31,678 nt of DNA from Longimicrobiaceae bacterium. Its GTDB lineage: Bacteria; Gemmatimonadota; Gemmatimonadetes; Longimicrobiales; Longimicrobiaceae. The stretch's first letter is position 1. Every line of letters begins with the position of its first letter. Location: assembly GCA_030146875.1 (NCBI GenBank), contig JASLAX010000148.1, forward strand, positions 1 through 31,678. The letters are read 5' to 3'. A program made the position numbers and the translations under genes. The notes beneath the pieces were generated by a model, which saw only the letters and a list, made by a program, of their open reading frames with translations, had not been told where the DNA came from and did no database searches. Below are positions 15,591 through 23,467 of this stretch, in pieces.

Positions 15591-15683
15591 TCGCTCTTGC
15601 GCCTCGTCCGTCCTCCACGGAGTCTGTCTCCGTCCCGCCGCCCTCCGCGGCGGGCGGCGCCCTCGCCCCGGAGACCGACCACC

Positions 15684-16748
15684 GTGCCCCGACCCCGCGC
15701 CCTCTCGCTCCGCGCCGGCCCCGACGCGCTCCGCATCCTGCGCGAGCGCGGGCTCCGTGCGGAGGACGTGGACGTGGTCCCCGGCGCGGCGGGCGGGCCG
15801 AAGTGGCTGGTGCTGGAGGGGCTGGACCGCTTCCTCTTCGGAGAGCTGCTGAACGCGCCGCGGACGCGGCCGCTGCACCTGATCGGCGCCTCCATCGGGA
15901 GCTGGCGGACGGCGTGCCTGGCGCTGCGCGACCCCGCGGCGGCCATCGAGCGGCTGCGGGAGGGGTACGTGGAGCAGAGGTACCCGCGGCGGCCGCCGCC
16001 CTCGCTGGTCACGCGGACCATCGCGGCGGTGGTGGACGGGACGCTGGGCGAGACGGGGGAGGACGACATCCTCTCGCACCCGTGGGCGCGGGTGCACGTG
16101 ATCACGGCCGAGTGCCGCGGGCTGGCCGCCAGCGAGCGCGCGCCCGTGCAGATGCTGGCGATGGCGGCGGCCGCCGCCGGCAACCTGGTCTCGCGCCGCA
16201 CGCTGGCGCTGCAGATGCGGCGCGTGATCTTCCACACCGCGGGCGACGACTCGCCCTTCGCGTACCTGACCGACCTCCCCACCACGCACGTCCGCCTCAC
16301 GCGGCAGAACCTGCGCCCCGCCCTGCTCGCCACCGGCTCCATCCCGCTCGTGCTGCAGGGCGTGCCGATTCCCGAGGCGGCCGGCATCCACCGCGACGGC
16401 GGGGTCCTGGACTACCACCTGGACCTGGCGTACGGACCGGGCGAGGGGCTCGTCCTGTACCCGCACTTCTCCTCGCACGTCCTGCCCGGATGGTTCGACA
16501 AGTCGCTGCGGTGGCGGCGGACGCGCTGGGCCAACTTCCGCCGGGCGCTGCTCCTGACGCCGACGGACGAGTTCGTGGCGACGCTGCCGAACCGGAAGAT
16601 CCCGGACCGCAACGACTTCTACCGGATGGGGGACGCGGAGCGGATCGCCGCGTGGCGAAAGACCGTGGCGGAGAGCGCCCGCCTGGCCGACGAGCTTCGC
16701 GAGCTGATGGCGACGGGGAAGCTGGCGGACGCCGTCCGGCCGCTCTGA
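15684..16748 (+). CDS. Patatin-like phospholipase
   Basis: The protein has 354 residues from the GTG at 15684 (GGAG upstream); a longer frame upstream is Pro/Arg-rich and unlikely to be coding. The serine hydrolase dyad is visible: GASIG with Ser70 and RDGGVLD with Asp238. The glycine-rich oxyanion segment GAAGGPK lies at residues 34-40. No signal peptide is seen, so it should act in the cytoplasm or at the inner face of the membrane, hydrolysing lipid acyl esters. It lies 154 bases after the peptide operon terminator, so it is probably an independent unit. The true substrate is unknown. Confidence 0.85.
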   Translation: MPRPRALSLRAGPDALRILRERGLRAEDVDVVPGAAGGPKWLVLEGLDRFLFGELLNAPRTRPLHLIGASIGSWRTACLALRDPAAAIERLREGYVEQRYPRRPPPSLVTRTIAAVVDGTLGETGEDDILSHPWARVHVITAECRGLAASERAPVQMLAMAAAAAGNLVSRRTLALQMRRVIFHTAGDDSPFAYLTDLPTTHVRLTRQNLRPALLATGSIPLVLQGVPIPEAAGIHRDGGVLDYHLDLAYGPGEGLVLYPHFSSHVLPGWFDKSLRWRRTRWANFRRALLLTPTDEFVATLPNRKIPDRNDFYRMGDAERIAAWRKTVAESARLADELRELMATGKLADAVRPL

Positions 16749-16816
16749 TCGGAGAGATCGAGCACCCGGGCGACGGGGCGACTTCCGCGCGTGCCGCGGC
16801 GACGTCTTTTCACGCG

Positions 16817-16846
16817 GAGACGCGGAGGACGCCGAGACGCGGAGGA
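16817..16846. repeat. Short direct repeat in the gap between convergent genes
   Basis: GAGACGCGGAGGA occurs at 16817-16829 and 16834-16846 (17-base period), preceded by TTTTCAC. This style of 'cacgcggagacgcggag' repeat looks like a dispersed intergenic element; only this one copy lies in the window. Confidence 0.4.
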
Positions 16847-16861
16847 GGCCCGCCGGGTGGT

Positions 16862-18136
16862 CTACTTCCGCGCGACGGCCTCCAGCTCCGCCACCCCGCG
16901 GTCCGCGGCCACGTCGTCGCGGATGATGCGGCCGAGACGTTCGGCGTTCGCCCTGAATCCCGGCTCGTGGAGAAGGCGCCCGACGGCGGACGCGATGCGC
17001 GGCGGGCTGGCGGAGGGGCGCAGGCGCAGGCCCGCGCCGCGTGCGACCACGCGGGCGGCGTTGTCGTCCTGGTCGCGGCCCATGGGCAGGCAGAGGAGCG
17101 GAACGCCGCTGGCGAGGGCGCGCATGACGGTGCCGTGGCCCGCGTGCGTCACCACGGCGGCGGCGCGGGGGAAGAGGAGCGCGTGCGGGGCGGACGGGAC
17201 GGCGACGACGTTCGGCGGGAGGTCGAAGCGCTCGCCCGCCATCGCCGGGCCGAGCGTGACCAGGGCGCGGACGTCCAGCCCGCGGAGCGCCGCGATGATG
17301 CGGCGGAGCGCGTCGCGCTGGTCCTGGAAGGTGGAGGAGAGGCTGGCGACGACGAGCGGGCGGGCGTCGTCCGCCGGCCACGGGTCCTTCCACCCGCCAG
17401 CCCAGTCCGGATCGTCCAGCACCGGCCCAACGTAGCGCACGTTCGGCGGCGGCGGCGTGATGGGGAAGTCGAACTCCCGCGACGTCTGGATCAGGCGCAG
17501 GTCCGCGGCGTGGTACTGGCCGACCAGCTCCCGCGCGTCGCCGAGCGGAGTGAGGCTGAGGGCGCGGCGCGCGTCGTTGTAGGACGGAAGGCTCCCCGCC
17601 AGCACGCGCAGGAAGACACGCGTCATCAGCCCGTCGCGGAGCCGGCCGAGGACGTCCGCCCGCGGGAGGAAGCCCGGCCCCGCCGCGGGACGCCCCGGCC
17701 CCGGCAGGTACTCCGGCATGTGGAAGAGCACCACGCGCGGGATCCCCGCCGCCTCCGCCGCGACGAGCGCCCCCGGCATCAGCGCGTCCGCCACGACCAC
17801 GTCCGGCGGCTCGCCCTCCATCGCCGCGCGCGTCTCCTCCGCCACGATGCTCGCGGGGCCGAACACCAGGTTGGCGAACGTCTGCTTCAGCGCGCCGATC
17901 GGCGTCCGCGCCGCGGAGTCGCCGATCAGGTCCTCCGTCCGCTCCCGCCGGGTGAAGTGCCGGGTGAACGGGACGAAGCGCGCCCCCGCCTCCTCCACCG
18001 CCGTCCTGAGGCACGGCTCGGTCAGCACGCGCACGTCGTGGCCCCGCTCCGCCAGGCGCCGGGCGAGGCCGAGCACCGGCGGAACGTTGCCGCCGCCCTC
18101 GAAGGTGACGAACAGGTACGAGCGCGGAGCGGGCAT
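16862..18136 (-). CDS. GT1-family (UGT/macrolide-type) glycosyltransferase
   Basis: The protein has 424 residues with the two-domain GT-B layout. The N-terminal acceptor half begins with YLFVTFEGGGNVPPVLGLAR and contains DVVVADALMPGALVAAEAAG. The C-terminal half carries the nucleotide-sugar motif VVTHAGHGTVMRALASGVP followed by LLCLPMGRDQDDNAARV, the signature of UGT/macrolide glycosyltransferases. No membrane helix or signal is seen. It probably transfers a sugar to a lipid-like or polyketide-like small molecule. It follows the phosphotransferase-like gene by 36 bases on the same strand, so it is probably the last gene of the acyl-CoA dehydrogenase operon. Confidence 0.87.
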   Translation of the reverse strand: MPAPRSYLFVTFEGGGNVPPVLGLARRLAERGHDVRVLTEPCLRTAVEEAGARFVPFTRHFTRRERTEDLIGDSAARTPIGALKQTFANLVFGPASIVAEETRAAMEGEPPDVVVADALMPGALVAAEAAGIPRVVLFHMPEYLPGPGRPAAGPGFLPRADVLGRLRDGLMTRVFLRVLAGSLPSYNDARRALSLTPLGDARELVGQYHAADLRLIQTSREFDFPITPPPPNVRYVGPVLDDPDWAGGWKDPWPADDARPLVVASLSSTFQDQRDALRRIIAALRGLDVRALVTLGPAMAGERFDLPPNVVAVPSAPHALLFPRAAAVVTHAGHGTVMRALASGVPLLCLPMGRDQDDNAARVVARGAGLRLRPSASPPRIASAVGRLLHEPGFRANAERLGRIIRDDVAADRGVAELEAVARK

Positions 18137-18172
18137 GGGACGGAGGAGCGGGGTGGAGAGCGGGGTGGGACG

Positions 18173-19252
18173 TCATCCCCGACCGGCGCGGCGGATGAGG
18201 CCGCGGCAGCGCCAGTCGAAGTAGTTGATCAGGATCCAGAACCGCTTGAAGGCCGGGTTCCGCGTCTGCTTGTGGTGGTAGCGGTAGTAGATCTGCTGCG
18301 CGATCACGGCCAGGCGAAAGAGGCCGAACACCTCGTAGAAGGCCCAGCTCGCCGGCTTCAGCCCCGTGCGGTCCAGGTAGTGCGCCACCACCTCCTCGCG
18401 CCGCAGCATGCCGGCGAGGTGGGTGGGCTGACGGCGGGTGGAGCGCATCAACGGGTGGTCGTCCGCGTGCACCCAGTACGCCAGCGCGCCGCCCAGGTCC
18501 ATCAGCGGGTCCCCGATCGTCGCCATCTCCCAGTCCAGCACCCCCACGATCCGCGTCGCATCCGCGGGATCGAGGACGACGTTGTCGAAGCGCCAGTCGT
18601 TGTGGATCACGCAGGCGGCCACGTCATCCGGCGCGTTCGCCTTCAGCCAGTCGCGCACGCGGCGGTAGGACGGCACGTTCCACGTCCGCGCCTTCTCGTA
18701 GCGGTCCGACCACCCGTCCACCTGGCGGCGCACGTACCCGGGTCCGCGCCCCAGCGTCTCCAGCGCCGCGGCGCGGACGTCCACCGCGTGCAGGTCGACG
18801 AGGCGATCGATGAGGGAGATGCAGAGGCGGCGCGTCCGCTCCTCGTCCAGCTCCACGCCCCGGGGCACGCGGCGGCGAAGGATGACGCCGGGGATGCGCT
18901 CCATCACGTAGAACTCCGCCCCGATCACCGACTCGTCGCGGCAGAGGCCCACCATCCGCGGCACGTACGGGTAGAGGGGGCGCAGGGCGGCCTGCACGTC
19001 GTGCTCGCGCGCCATGTCGTGCGCCGACCGGGCCCGCGTCCCCGCCGGGGGCCGGCGGAGGACCAGGTCGTGCCGCGGGTACCGCAGGCGGTACGTCCAG
19101 TTGGATGCGCCGCCCGCGTACTGCGTCACCTCCGGCGCACCCTCCAGCTCCGGCACGCGCTCCGCCAGCCAGGCGTGCACCGCCTCCACGTCCAGCGCCT
19201 CGCCCGGCCGCACGGCGCCGGCACGGTCCTCGACGGAAGTCGCCGCGCTCAC
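18173..19252 (-). CDS. Aminoglycoside phosphotransferase-fold protein (ACAD10/11 kinase-domain type)
   Basis: The protein has 359 residues from a GTG that overlaps the dehydrogenase stop (GTGA). The kinase-like fold shows TQYAGGASNWTYRL (nucleotide-binding loop), catalytic HNDWRFDN (His217, Asp219, Asn224) and metal-binding LDWEMATIGDPLMDLG (Asp240). Proteins of this group are found next to, or fused with, acyl-CoA dehydrogenases; in animal ACAD10/ACAD11 the kinase domain phosphorylates 4-hydroxy fatty acids for degradation. The gene order here (dehydrogenase, SDR, kinase fold) fits such a pathway. The name 'aminoglycoside' refers to fold only; an antibiotic resistance role is unlikely. Confidence 0.87.
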   Translation of the reverse strand: MSAATSVEDRAGAVRPGEALDVEAVHAWLAERVPELEGAPEVTQYAGGASNWTYRLRYPRHDLVLRRPPAGTRARSAHDMAREHDVQAALRPLYPYVPRMVGLCRDESVIGAEFYVMERIPGVILRRRVPRGVELDEERTRRLCISLIDRLVDLHAVDVRAAALETLGRGPGYVRRQVDGWSDRYEKARTWNVPSYRRVRDWLKANAPDDVAACVIHNDWRFDNVVLDPADATRIVGVLDWEMATIGDPLMDLGGALAYWVHADDHPLMRSTRRQPTHLAGMLRREEVVAHYLDRTGLKPASWAFYEVFGLFRLAVIAQQIYYRYHHKQTRNPAFKRFWILINYFDWRCRGLIRRAGRG

Positions 19253-20079
19253 CCCGCGCCCTCCGCGGCCGGCCCGTCGCCCAGGAAGCTCCGCGTCTGC
19301 TTCCGCAGCATGGACGCGTAGAGGCGGCGCGGGAGCAGGCGCTTCAGCAGCAGCGCGCGCCGTCCCTCCACGTGGGGCAGCACGTACAGGTCGCCGCGGC
19401 GGACGCCGGCGTACACCCGGTCCGCCACGTCCGCCGCGGAGAGCCCCGGGCGCGCGAGCAGGTGCTCGGTGATCGCCCTCAACCGCGGCTCCGTCGCGCG
19501 CAGCGACTCCGCCAGGTTGGTCTGGAAGAAGGACGGGCAGGCGACCGTCACGCCGATCCCCCACCCGGCCAGCTCGATCTGCAGCGTCTCCGAGAGGGAG
19601 ATGACGGCCGCCTTGCTGGCGTTGTAGCTGCTCATCATCGGCACGTCCATGAACCCCGCCATGGACGCGACGTTCACGAAGTGCCCCGCCCGCTGTCGTT
19701 TGAAGACCGGCGTGAAGACGCGGCAGCCGCGGACCACGCCCAGCAGGTTGATCTCCACGATCCACCGCCAGTCGTCCATCGTAACGTCCTCGATCGCGCC
19801 CGCCCCGGCCACACCCGCGTTGTTGATCACCACGTCCACCCCGCCCCACCGCTCCACCAGCCGGTCGCGCGCGGCCTCCACGTCCTCGTCCCGCGTCACG
19901 TCGCAGCGCACAAAGTCGGTGTCCGCCGCCGCGGTGGTCCGCAGGTGCGCCAGCGTCTCCGCGCCGCGCGCCTCGTTCACGTCGCCGATGCAGACGCGCG
20001 CACCCTCCCGCGCCCAGCGCTCCGCGAGCGCACGCCCCAGCCCGCTCGCCCCGCCGGTGACGAAGACGCGGGCGCTCAC
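19249..20079 (-). CDS. Short-chain dehydrogenase/reductase
   Basis: The protein has 276 residues from a GTG (20079) overlapping the acyl-CoA dehydrogenase stop by four bases. The Rossmann motif TGGASGLG (8-15), NNAG (85-88), Ser138 and the catalytic YNASK (Tyr151, Lys155) are all present. DVNEAR after the second strand (Asp32) favours NAD(H). The C-terminal region ends with LPRRLYASMLRKQTRSFLGD, a basic tail seen in SDRs acting on acyl substrates. It probably oxidises or reduces a hydroxy/keto acyl intermediate in the same pathway as its neighbours. Confidence 0.88.
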   Translation of the reverse strand: MSARVFVTGGASGLGRALAERWAREGARVCIGDVNEARGAETLAHLRTTAAADTDFVRCDVTRDEDVEAARDRLVERWGGVDVVINNAGVAGAGAIEDVTMDDWRWIVEINLLGVVRGCRVFTPVFKRQRAGHFVNVASMAGFMDVPMMSSYNASKAAVISLSETLQIELAGWGIGVTVACPSFFQTNLAESLRATEPRLRAITEHLLARPGLSAADVADRVYAGVRRGDLYVLPHVEGRRALLLKRLLPRRLYASMLRKQTRSFLGDGPAAEGAG

Positions 20080-21317
20080 GGCGCACCCCGCCCGTGGCCG
20101 CGCCTGGCCAGCTCGATGCGCGCGATCACGCCGCGGTGCACCTCGTCGGGCCCGTCTGCCACGCGCAGCGCGCGGGCCTGCGCGAAGAAGCCGGCGAGCG
20201 GGGTGTCGTCGGACACGCCGGCGCCGCCGTGGATCTGGATGGCGTCGTCCACCACGCGCTGCAGCACCTTGGGCGCGACCACCTTGATGGCCGAGATCTC
20301 CGTCATCGCCCCGTGCGCCCCCACAGCGTCCAGCTTCCACGCCGCGTAGAGCGTCAGGAGACGCGCCTGGTCGATGGCGATGCGGGCGTCCGCCAGCCGC
20401 TCGCGGTTGCCGCCCAGGTCCATCAGCGGCTTGCCGAACGCCGTCCGCGACATCCCCCGGTCCACCATCAGCTGCAGCGCGCGCTCCGCCGCCCCCACGC
20501 ACCGCATGCAGTGGTGGATGCGGCCGGGGCCCAGGCGCCCCTGCGCGATCTCGAAGCCCATCCCCGGCCCACCGATCACGTTCGCGAGAGGAAGCCGGAC
20601 GCCGGTGAAGCGCACCTCGCCGTGCCCGTGCGGCGCGTCGTAGCTCCCGTAGACGGGGAGCATGCGCAGGATCTCCACCCCCGGCGCGTCCAGCGGCACG
20701 AGCACCATGCTGTGCTGGTGGTGGCGGTCGGCGGATGCGTCCGCCGTGCGCCCCATGAAGATGGCGACCTTCGCGCGCGGGTCGCCGATGCCGCTGCTCC
20801 ACCACTTGGTGCCGTCCAGCACCACCTCGCCGCCATCCACCGTCGCAGTCGCCTGCATGTTCGTGGCGTCGGACGAGGCCACGTCCGGCTCCGTCATGCA
20901 GAACACCGAGCGGATCTCCCCCGCCAGCAGCGGCTCCAGCCACGTCCGCTTCTGCTCCGCCGAGCCGTAGCGCCAGAGCACCTCCATGTTGCCCGTGTCG
21001 GGCGCGTTGCAGTTGAAGACCTCGGGCGCCAGGAACGAGCGGCCCATCTCCTCCGCCACGGGCGCGTACTCCAGCGTGGAGAGCCCCGCGCCCAGCTCCG
21101 CGTCCGGCAGCCACAGGTTCCACAGCCCCTCCGCCCGTGCCTGCGCCTTCAGCTCCTCCACCAGCGGGTGGATGCGCCACGTGCGCCAGTCGCCGTCGGG
21201 GTGCGCACCTCGCACCTCGCGCCAGTAGCGCGCCTCCACCGGCTCGATCCGCTCGCGCATGAAGCGGCGCACCGCCTCCACGTACCGGGTCGTCGTGGCG
21301 CTCGGGGCGAAGTCCAT
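20076..21317 (-). CDS. Acyl-CoA dehydrogenase (ACAD10/11-like)
   Basis: The protein has 413 residues, normal for the family, with AGGAG six bases before the ATG. Landmarks: SVFCMTEPDVASSDATNM (FAD/substrate loop), LDGTKWWSSGIGDPRAKVAI, GPGRIHHCMRCVGAAERAL, and near the C terminus IQIHGGAGVSDDTPLAGF and LRVADGPDEVHRGVIARIEL. These match the group that includes ACAD10/11 rather than short-chain enzymes. It starts a translationally coupled set (dehydrogenase, SDR, kinase fold) followed by a glycosyltransferase. Its first 46 codons and upstream DNA are repeated at 28476-28740, on the far side of the restriction island. Confidence 0.92.
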   Translation of the reverse strand: MDFAPSATTTRYVEAVRRFMRERIEPVEARYWREVRGAHPDGDWRTWRIHPLVEELKAQARAEGLWNLWLPDAELGAGLSTLEYAPVAEEMGRSFLAPEVFNCNAPDTGNMEVLWRYGSAEQKRTWLEPLLAGEIRSVFCMTEPDVASSDATNMQATATVDGGEVVLDGTKWWSSGIGDPRAKVAIFMGRTADASADRHHQHSMVLVPLDAPGVEILRMLPVYGSYDAPHGHGEVRFTGVRLPLANVIGGPGMGFEIAQGRLGPGRIHHCMRCVGAAERALQLMVDRGMSRTAFGKPLMDLGGNRERLADARIAIDQARLLTLYAAWKLDAVGAHGAMTEISAIKVVAPKVLQRVVDDAIQIHGGAGVSDDTPLAGFFAQARALRVADGPDEVHRGVIARIELARRGHGRGAP

Positions 21318-21447
21318 CGCGGCTCCTGAATGGGGTCAGGTTGCGGGCGGAGAGGAGGGCGTGCGTAGAATGCTGCGCGGGGAGGCGGAAGGGCAAGCGT
21401 CGGCAATCGGGATGCGGAAACGAGCAGCCGGCTGGGGGGCTGCCCCG
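21172..21447. repeat. Long direct repeat, left copy (intact dehydrogenase start)
   Basis: This stretch matches 28467-28740 at an offset of 7295 bases. In the coding part (21181-21317) I count 4 mismatches in 137; in the upstream part similarity falls to roughly 85-90%, with one single-base indel near 21410. The terminator-like hairpin present in the right copy is degenerate here. The remaining 21448-21745 (about 300 bases) has no gene I can support; it holds the palindrome at 21684-21698 and the ribosome site of hsdM. Confidence 0.85.
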
Positions 21448-21683
21448 GCACGTCCGTCATCGGAGATTTCTGGCTTACTCGCCGTTCGCCAACGCAGATC
21501 CGGGACGCGCCCCCTGCTTCAACCATATCGGCAGCCTCATCGTAGCCATGCGCTGCGACAGCGTCGGCCAGACCTGGCGTTGCGTGACGACGCTGGGCGA
21601 CCCATTCTTCCGGCTCGGGCATGGGGGTTGGCGCACGGTTTGGGTACACCGACCCATACGAACGAGAACTCGGGCGTTCGGCG

Positions 21684-21698
21684 AGAGTGAGTCACTCT
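21684..21698. promoter_or_regulatory. 15-bp palindrome upstream of hsdM
   Basis: AGAGTGA-G-TCACTCT is a perfect dyad with a single central base, 47 bases before the hsdM start. Its place suits an operator for control of the restriction operon, possibly autoregulation. No controller gene is visible nearby, and I could not assign a convincing promoter next to it. Confidence 0.35.
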
Positions 21699-21745
21699 GC
21701 AACTTCGGCGGGGCTCTCCCGAAACGGCAATAACCCGGAGCTTTG

Positions 21746-23467
21746 ATGGCGAATACCGACGTAGGGAACAGCGATCTGGAAGACCGACTCTGGAAGGCCG
21801 CAGACGCCCTCCGGGGGCAGGTCGATGCTGCGGAGTACAAGCACGTCGTACTGGGTCTGCTTTTCCTCAAGTACATCTCCGACAGTTTCGAAAATCGTCG
21901 GGGGGAGTTGCGCGCAGAACTGACGAACGAAGGCATCAAGGGCGAACAGCTCGATCGACTGCTCGAATCCCGCGACGAATACACCGCCGAGCGCGTCTTC
22001 TGGGTACCGCCCGAGGCGCGGTGGATGAACATCCAGAATCAGGCTACGCGTCCCGACATAGCCACACTGATTGACGACGCCATCCTCGCCGTAGAGCGCG
22101 ACAACCCCGGCCTCAAGGGTAAGCTTCCCCGCGACTACGCCCGCCGCGGCATCGAGCCAGTGAGGATGAAGGGGCTGATCGACCTCATCGCTGACATCGG
22201 CTTCAAGGGCAGCCGCGGGAAGGCTCGCGACATGCTCGGCCGAGTGTACGAGTACTTCCTCGGCAAGTTCGCCGCTGCCGAGGGAAAGTTGGGTGGCGAG
22301 TTCTATACGCCGCGCAGTGTCGTGCGTGTGCTCGTCGAAATGCTGGAACCCTACGAGGGCCGCATCTACGATCCCGCCTGCGGCAGCGGCGGCATGTTTG
22401 TCCAGTCGGAAAAGTTCGTCGAGGCACACGGCGGCCAGCGGACGGACGTGTCCATCTTCGGGCAGGAGAGCAACCCCACGACGTGGCGCCTCGCCCACAT
22501 GAACCTCGCCATCCACGGCATCGAGGCCAGGCTCGGCGAGCAGCCGGCCGACACGTTCCTCCGCGATCAGCACCCCGACCTCAAGGCGGACTTCGTCCTC
22601 GCCAACCCGCCGTTCAACGTCAGCGACTGGTCAGGCCAGCTTCTCCGTGGTGATAAACGCTGGGCCTACGGTGATCCGCCCGTAGGAAACGCCAACTACG
22701 CCTGGATCCAGCACTTCATCCATCACCTCGCCCCCGCGAATGGCCGGGGTGGCGGCGTTGCAGGCTTTGTGATGGCCAACGGGAGTCTCTCGAGCAACAC
22801 TGGCATCGAAGGGGAGATCCGCCGCAAGATCGTTGATGCTGACCTTGTCGACTGCATCGTCGCCCTACCCGCGCAGCTGTTCTTCACCACGGGCATTCCC
22901 GTCTGCCTTTGGTTCCTCACCCGCGACAAGACCGGGAAGAATATCCGCCGCGGCACGCCGAACCGTCCCGGCGGACGAGCGGGCGAGACGCTCTTCATCG
23001 ACGCGCGCAAGCTCGGCACTATGCAGACCCGTGTGGTCCGCGTGCTCACTGGAGTTGATACGGACGAGCAGGTAGCGGGGACGCATCTACTCGACAATGA
23101 CGGTCACGTCGTAGATGGCACTGGTGACCCGCTGCCGACCTCCGACGTAGGCCGAATCGTGTACGTCTACCGCCGCTGGCGCGGCGAGCCCGCCCCGGAT
23201 TGGTGGACTGAGGCCGAGCACGGTCCTTGGTCGTTCGCGCCAACCCCCGGCTTCGCCATGCCCGCGACAATCCAAGAGATTGCCAGCCACGGGCACGTCC
23301 TCACTCCCGGTCGTTACGTCGGCGCAGAAGAGCAGGAAGACGACGCTGAACCCTTCGCCGAGAAGTACCCGCGACTGATGGCTGAATTGGAGGAACAGTT
23401 GGCGCAGGGCGAGCGGTTGACAGCGACGGTCCGCGAACAATTGCGCAAGGTAGCCGCTGATGAGTGA
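21746..23467 (+). CDS. hsdM: Type I restriction-modification DNA methyltransferase subunit HsdM
   Basis: The protein has 573 residues from the ATG at 21746 (CCGGAG upstream; the preceding TTG is also in frame but too close to the site). The N-terminal helical domain includes LEDRLWKAADALRGQVDAAE and KHVVLGLLFLKYISDSFE, standard for HsdM. The methyltransferase domain starts around GGEFYTPRSVV; motif I is YDPACGSGGMF (208-218) and catalytic motif IV is NPPF (287-290), giving N6-adenine methylation with S-adenosylmethionine. It forms an M2S modification enzyme with HsdS. It overlaps hsdS by eight bases. Confidence 0.96.
   Translation: MANTDVGNSDLEDRLWKAADALRGQVDAAEYKHVVLGLLFLKYISDSFENRRGELRAELTNEGIKGEQLDRLLESRDEYTAERVFWVPPEARWMNIQNQATRPDIATLIDDAILAVERDNPGLKGKLPRDYARRGIEPVRMKGLIDLIADIGFKGSRGKARDMLGRVYEYFLGKFAAAEGKLGGEFYTPRSVVRVLVEMLEPYEGRIYDPACGSGGMFVQSEKFVEAHGGQRTDVSIFGQESNPTTWRLAHMNLAIHGIEARLGEQPADTFLRDQHPDLKADFVLANPPFNVSDWSGQLLRGDKRWAYGDPPVGNANYAWIQHFIHHLAPANGRGGGVAGFVMANGSLSSNTGIEGEIRRKIVDADLVDCIVALPAQLFFTTGIPVCLWFLTRDKTGKNIRRGTPNRPGGRAGETLFIDARKLGTMQTRVVRVLTGVDTDEQVAGTHLLDNDGHVVDGTGDPLPTSDVGRIVYVYRRWRGEPAPDWWTEAEHGPWSFAPTPGFAMPATIQEIASHGHVLTPGRYVGAEEQEDDAEPFAEKYPRLMAELEEQLAQGERLTATVREQLRKVAADE

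Noticed and set aside
18173..19252. Antibiotic resistance by aminoglycoside phosphorylation
   Set aside because: Only the fold matches; the operon with acyl-CoA dehydrogenase and SDR points to lipid metabolism.
15194..19321. A very long plus-strand open frame across the lipase, glycosyltransferase and kinase-fold genes
   Set aside because: Its product is low-complexity Arg/Ala/Gly/Pro without domains, and it crosses genes with clear catalytic motifs in other frames.
21341..21371. TAGAAT (21366-21371) as a plus-strand -10 box that could drive the restriction operon from inside the repeat
   Set aside because: The best -35 (TTGCGG) is 19 bases away and the element also occurs in the right repeat, where it would have no target.
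21475..21649. Possible minus-strand small protein between the dehydrogenase and hsdM
   Set aside because: The frame gives a plausible-looking stretch (MPEPEEWVAQRRHATPGLAD) but runs into the duplicated repeat without a ribosome site or matching homology; not enough to call.
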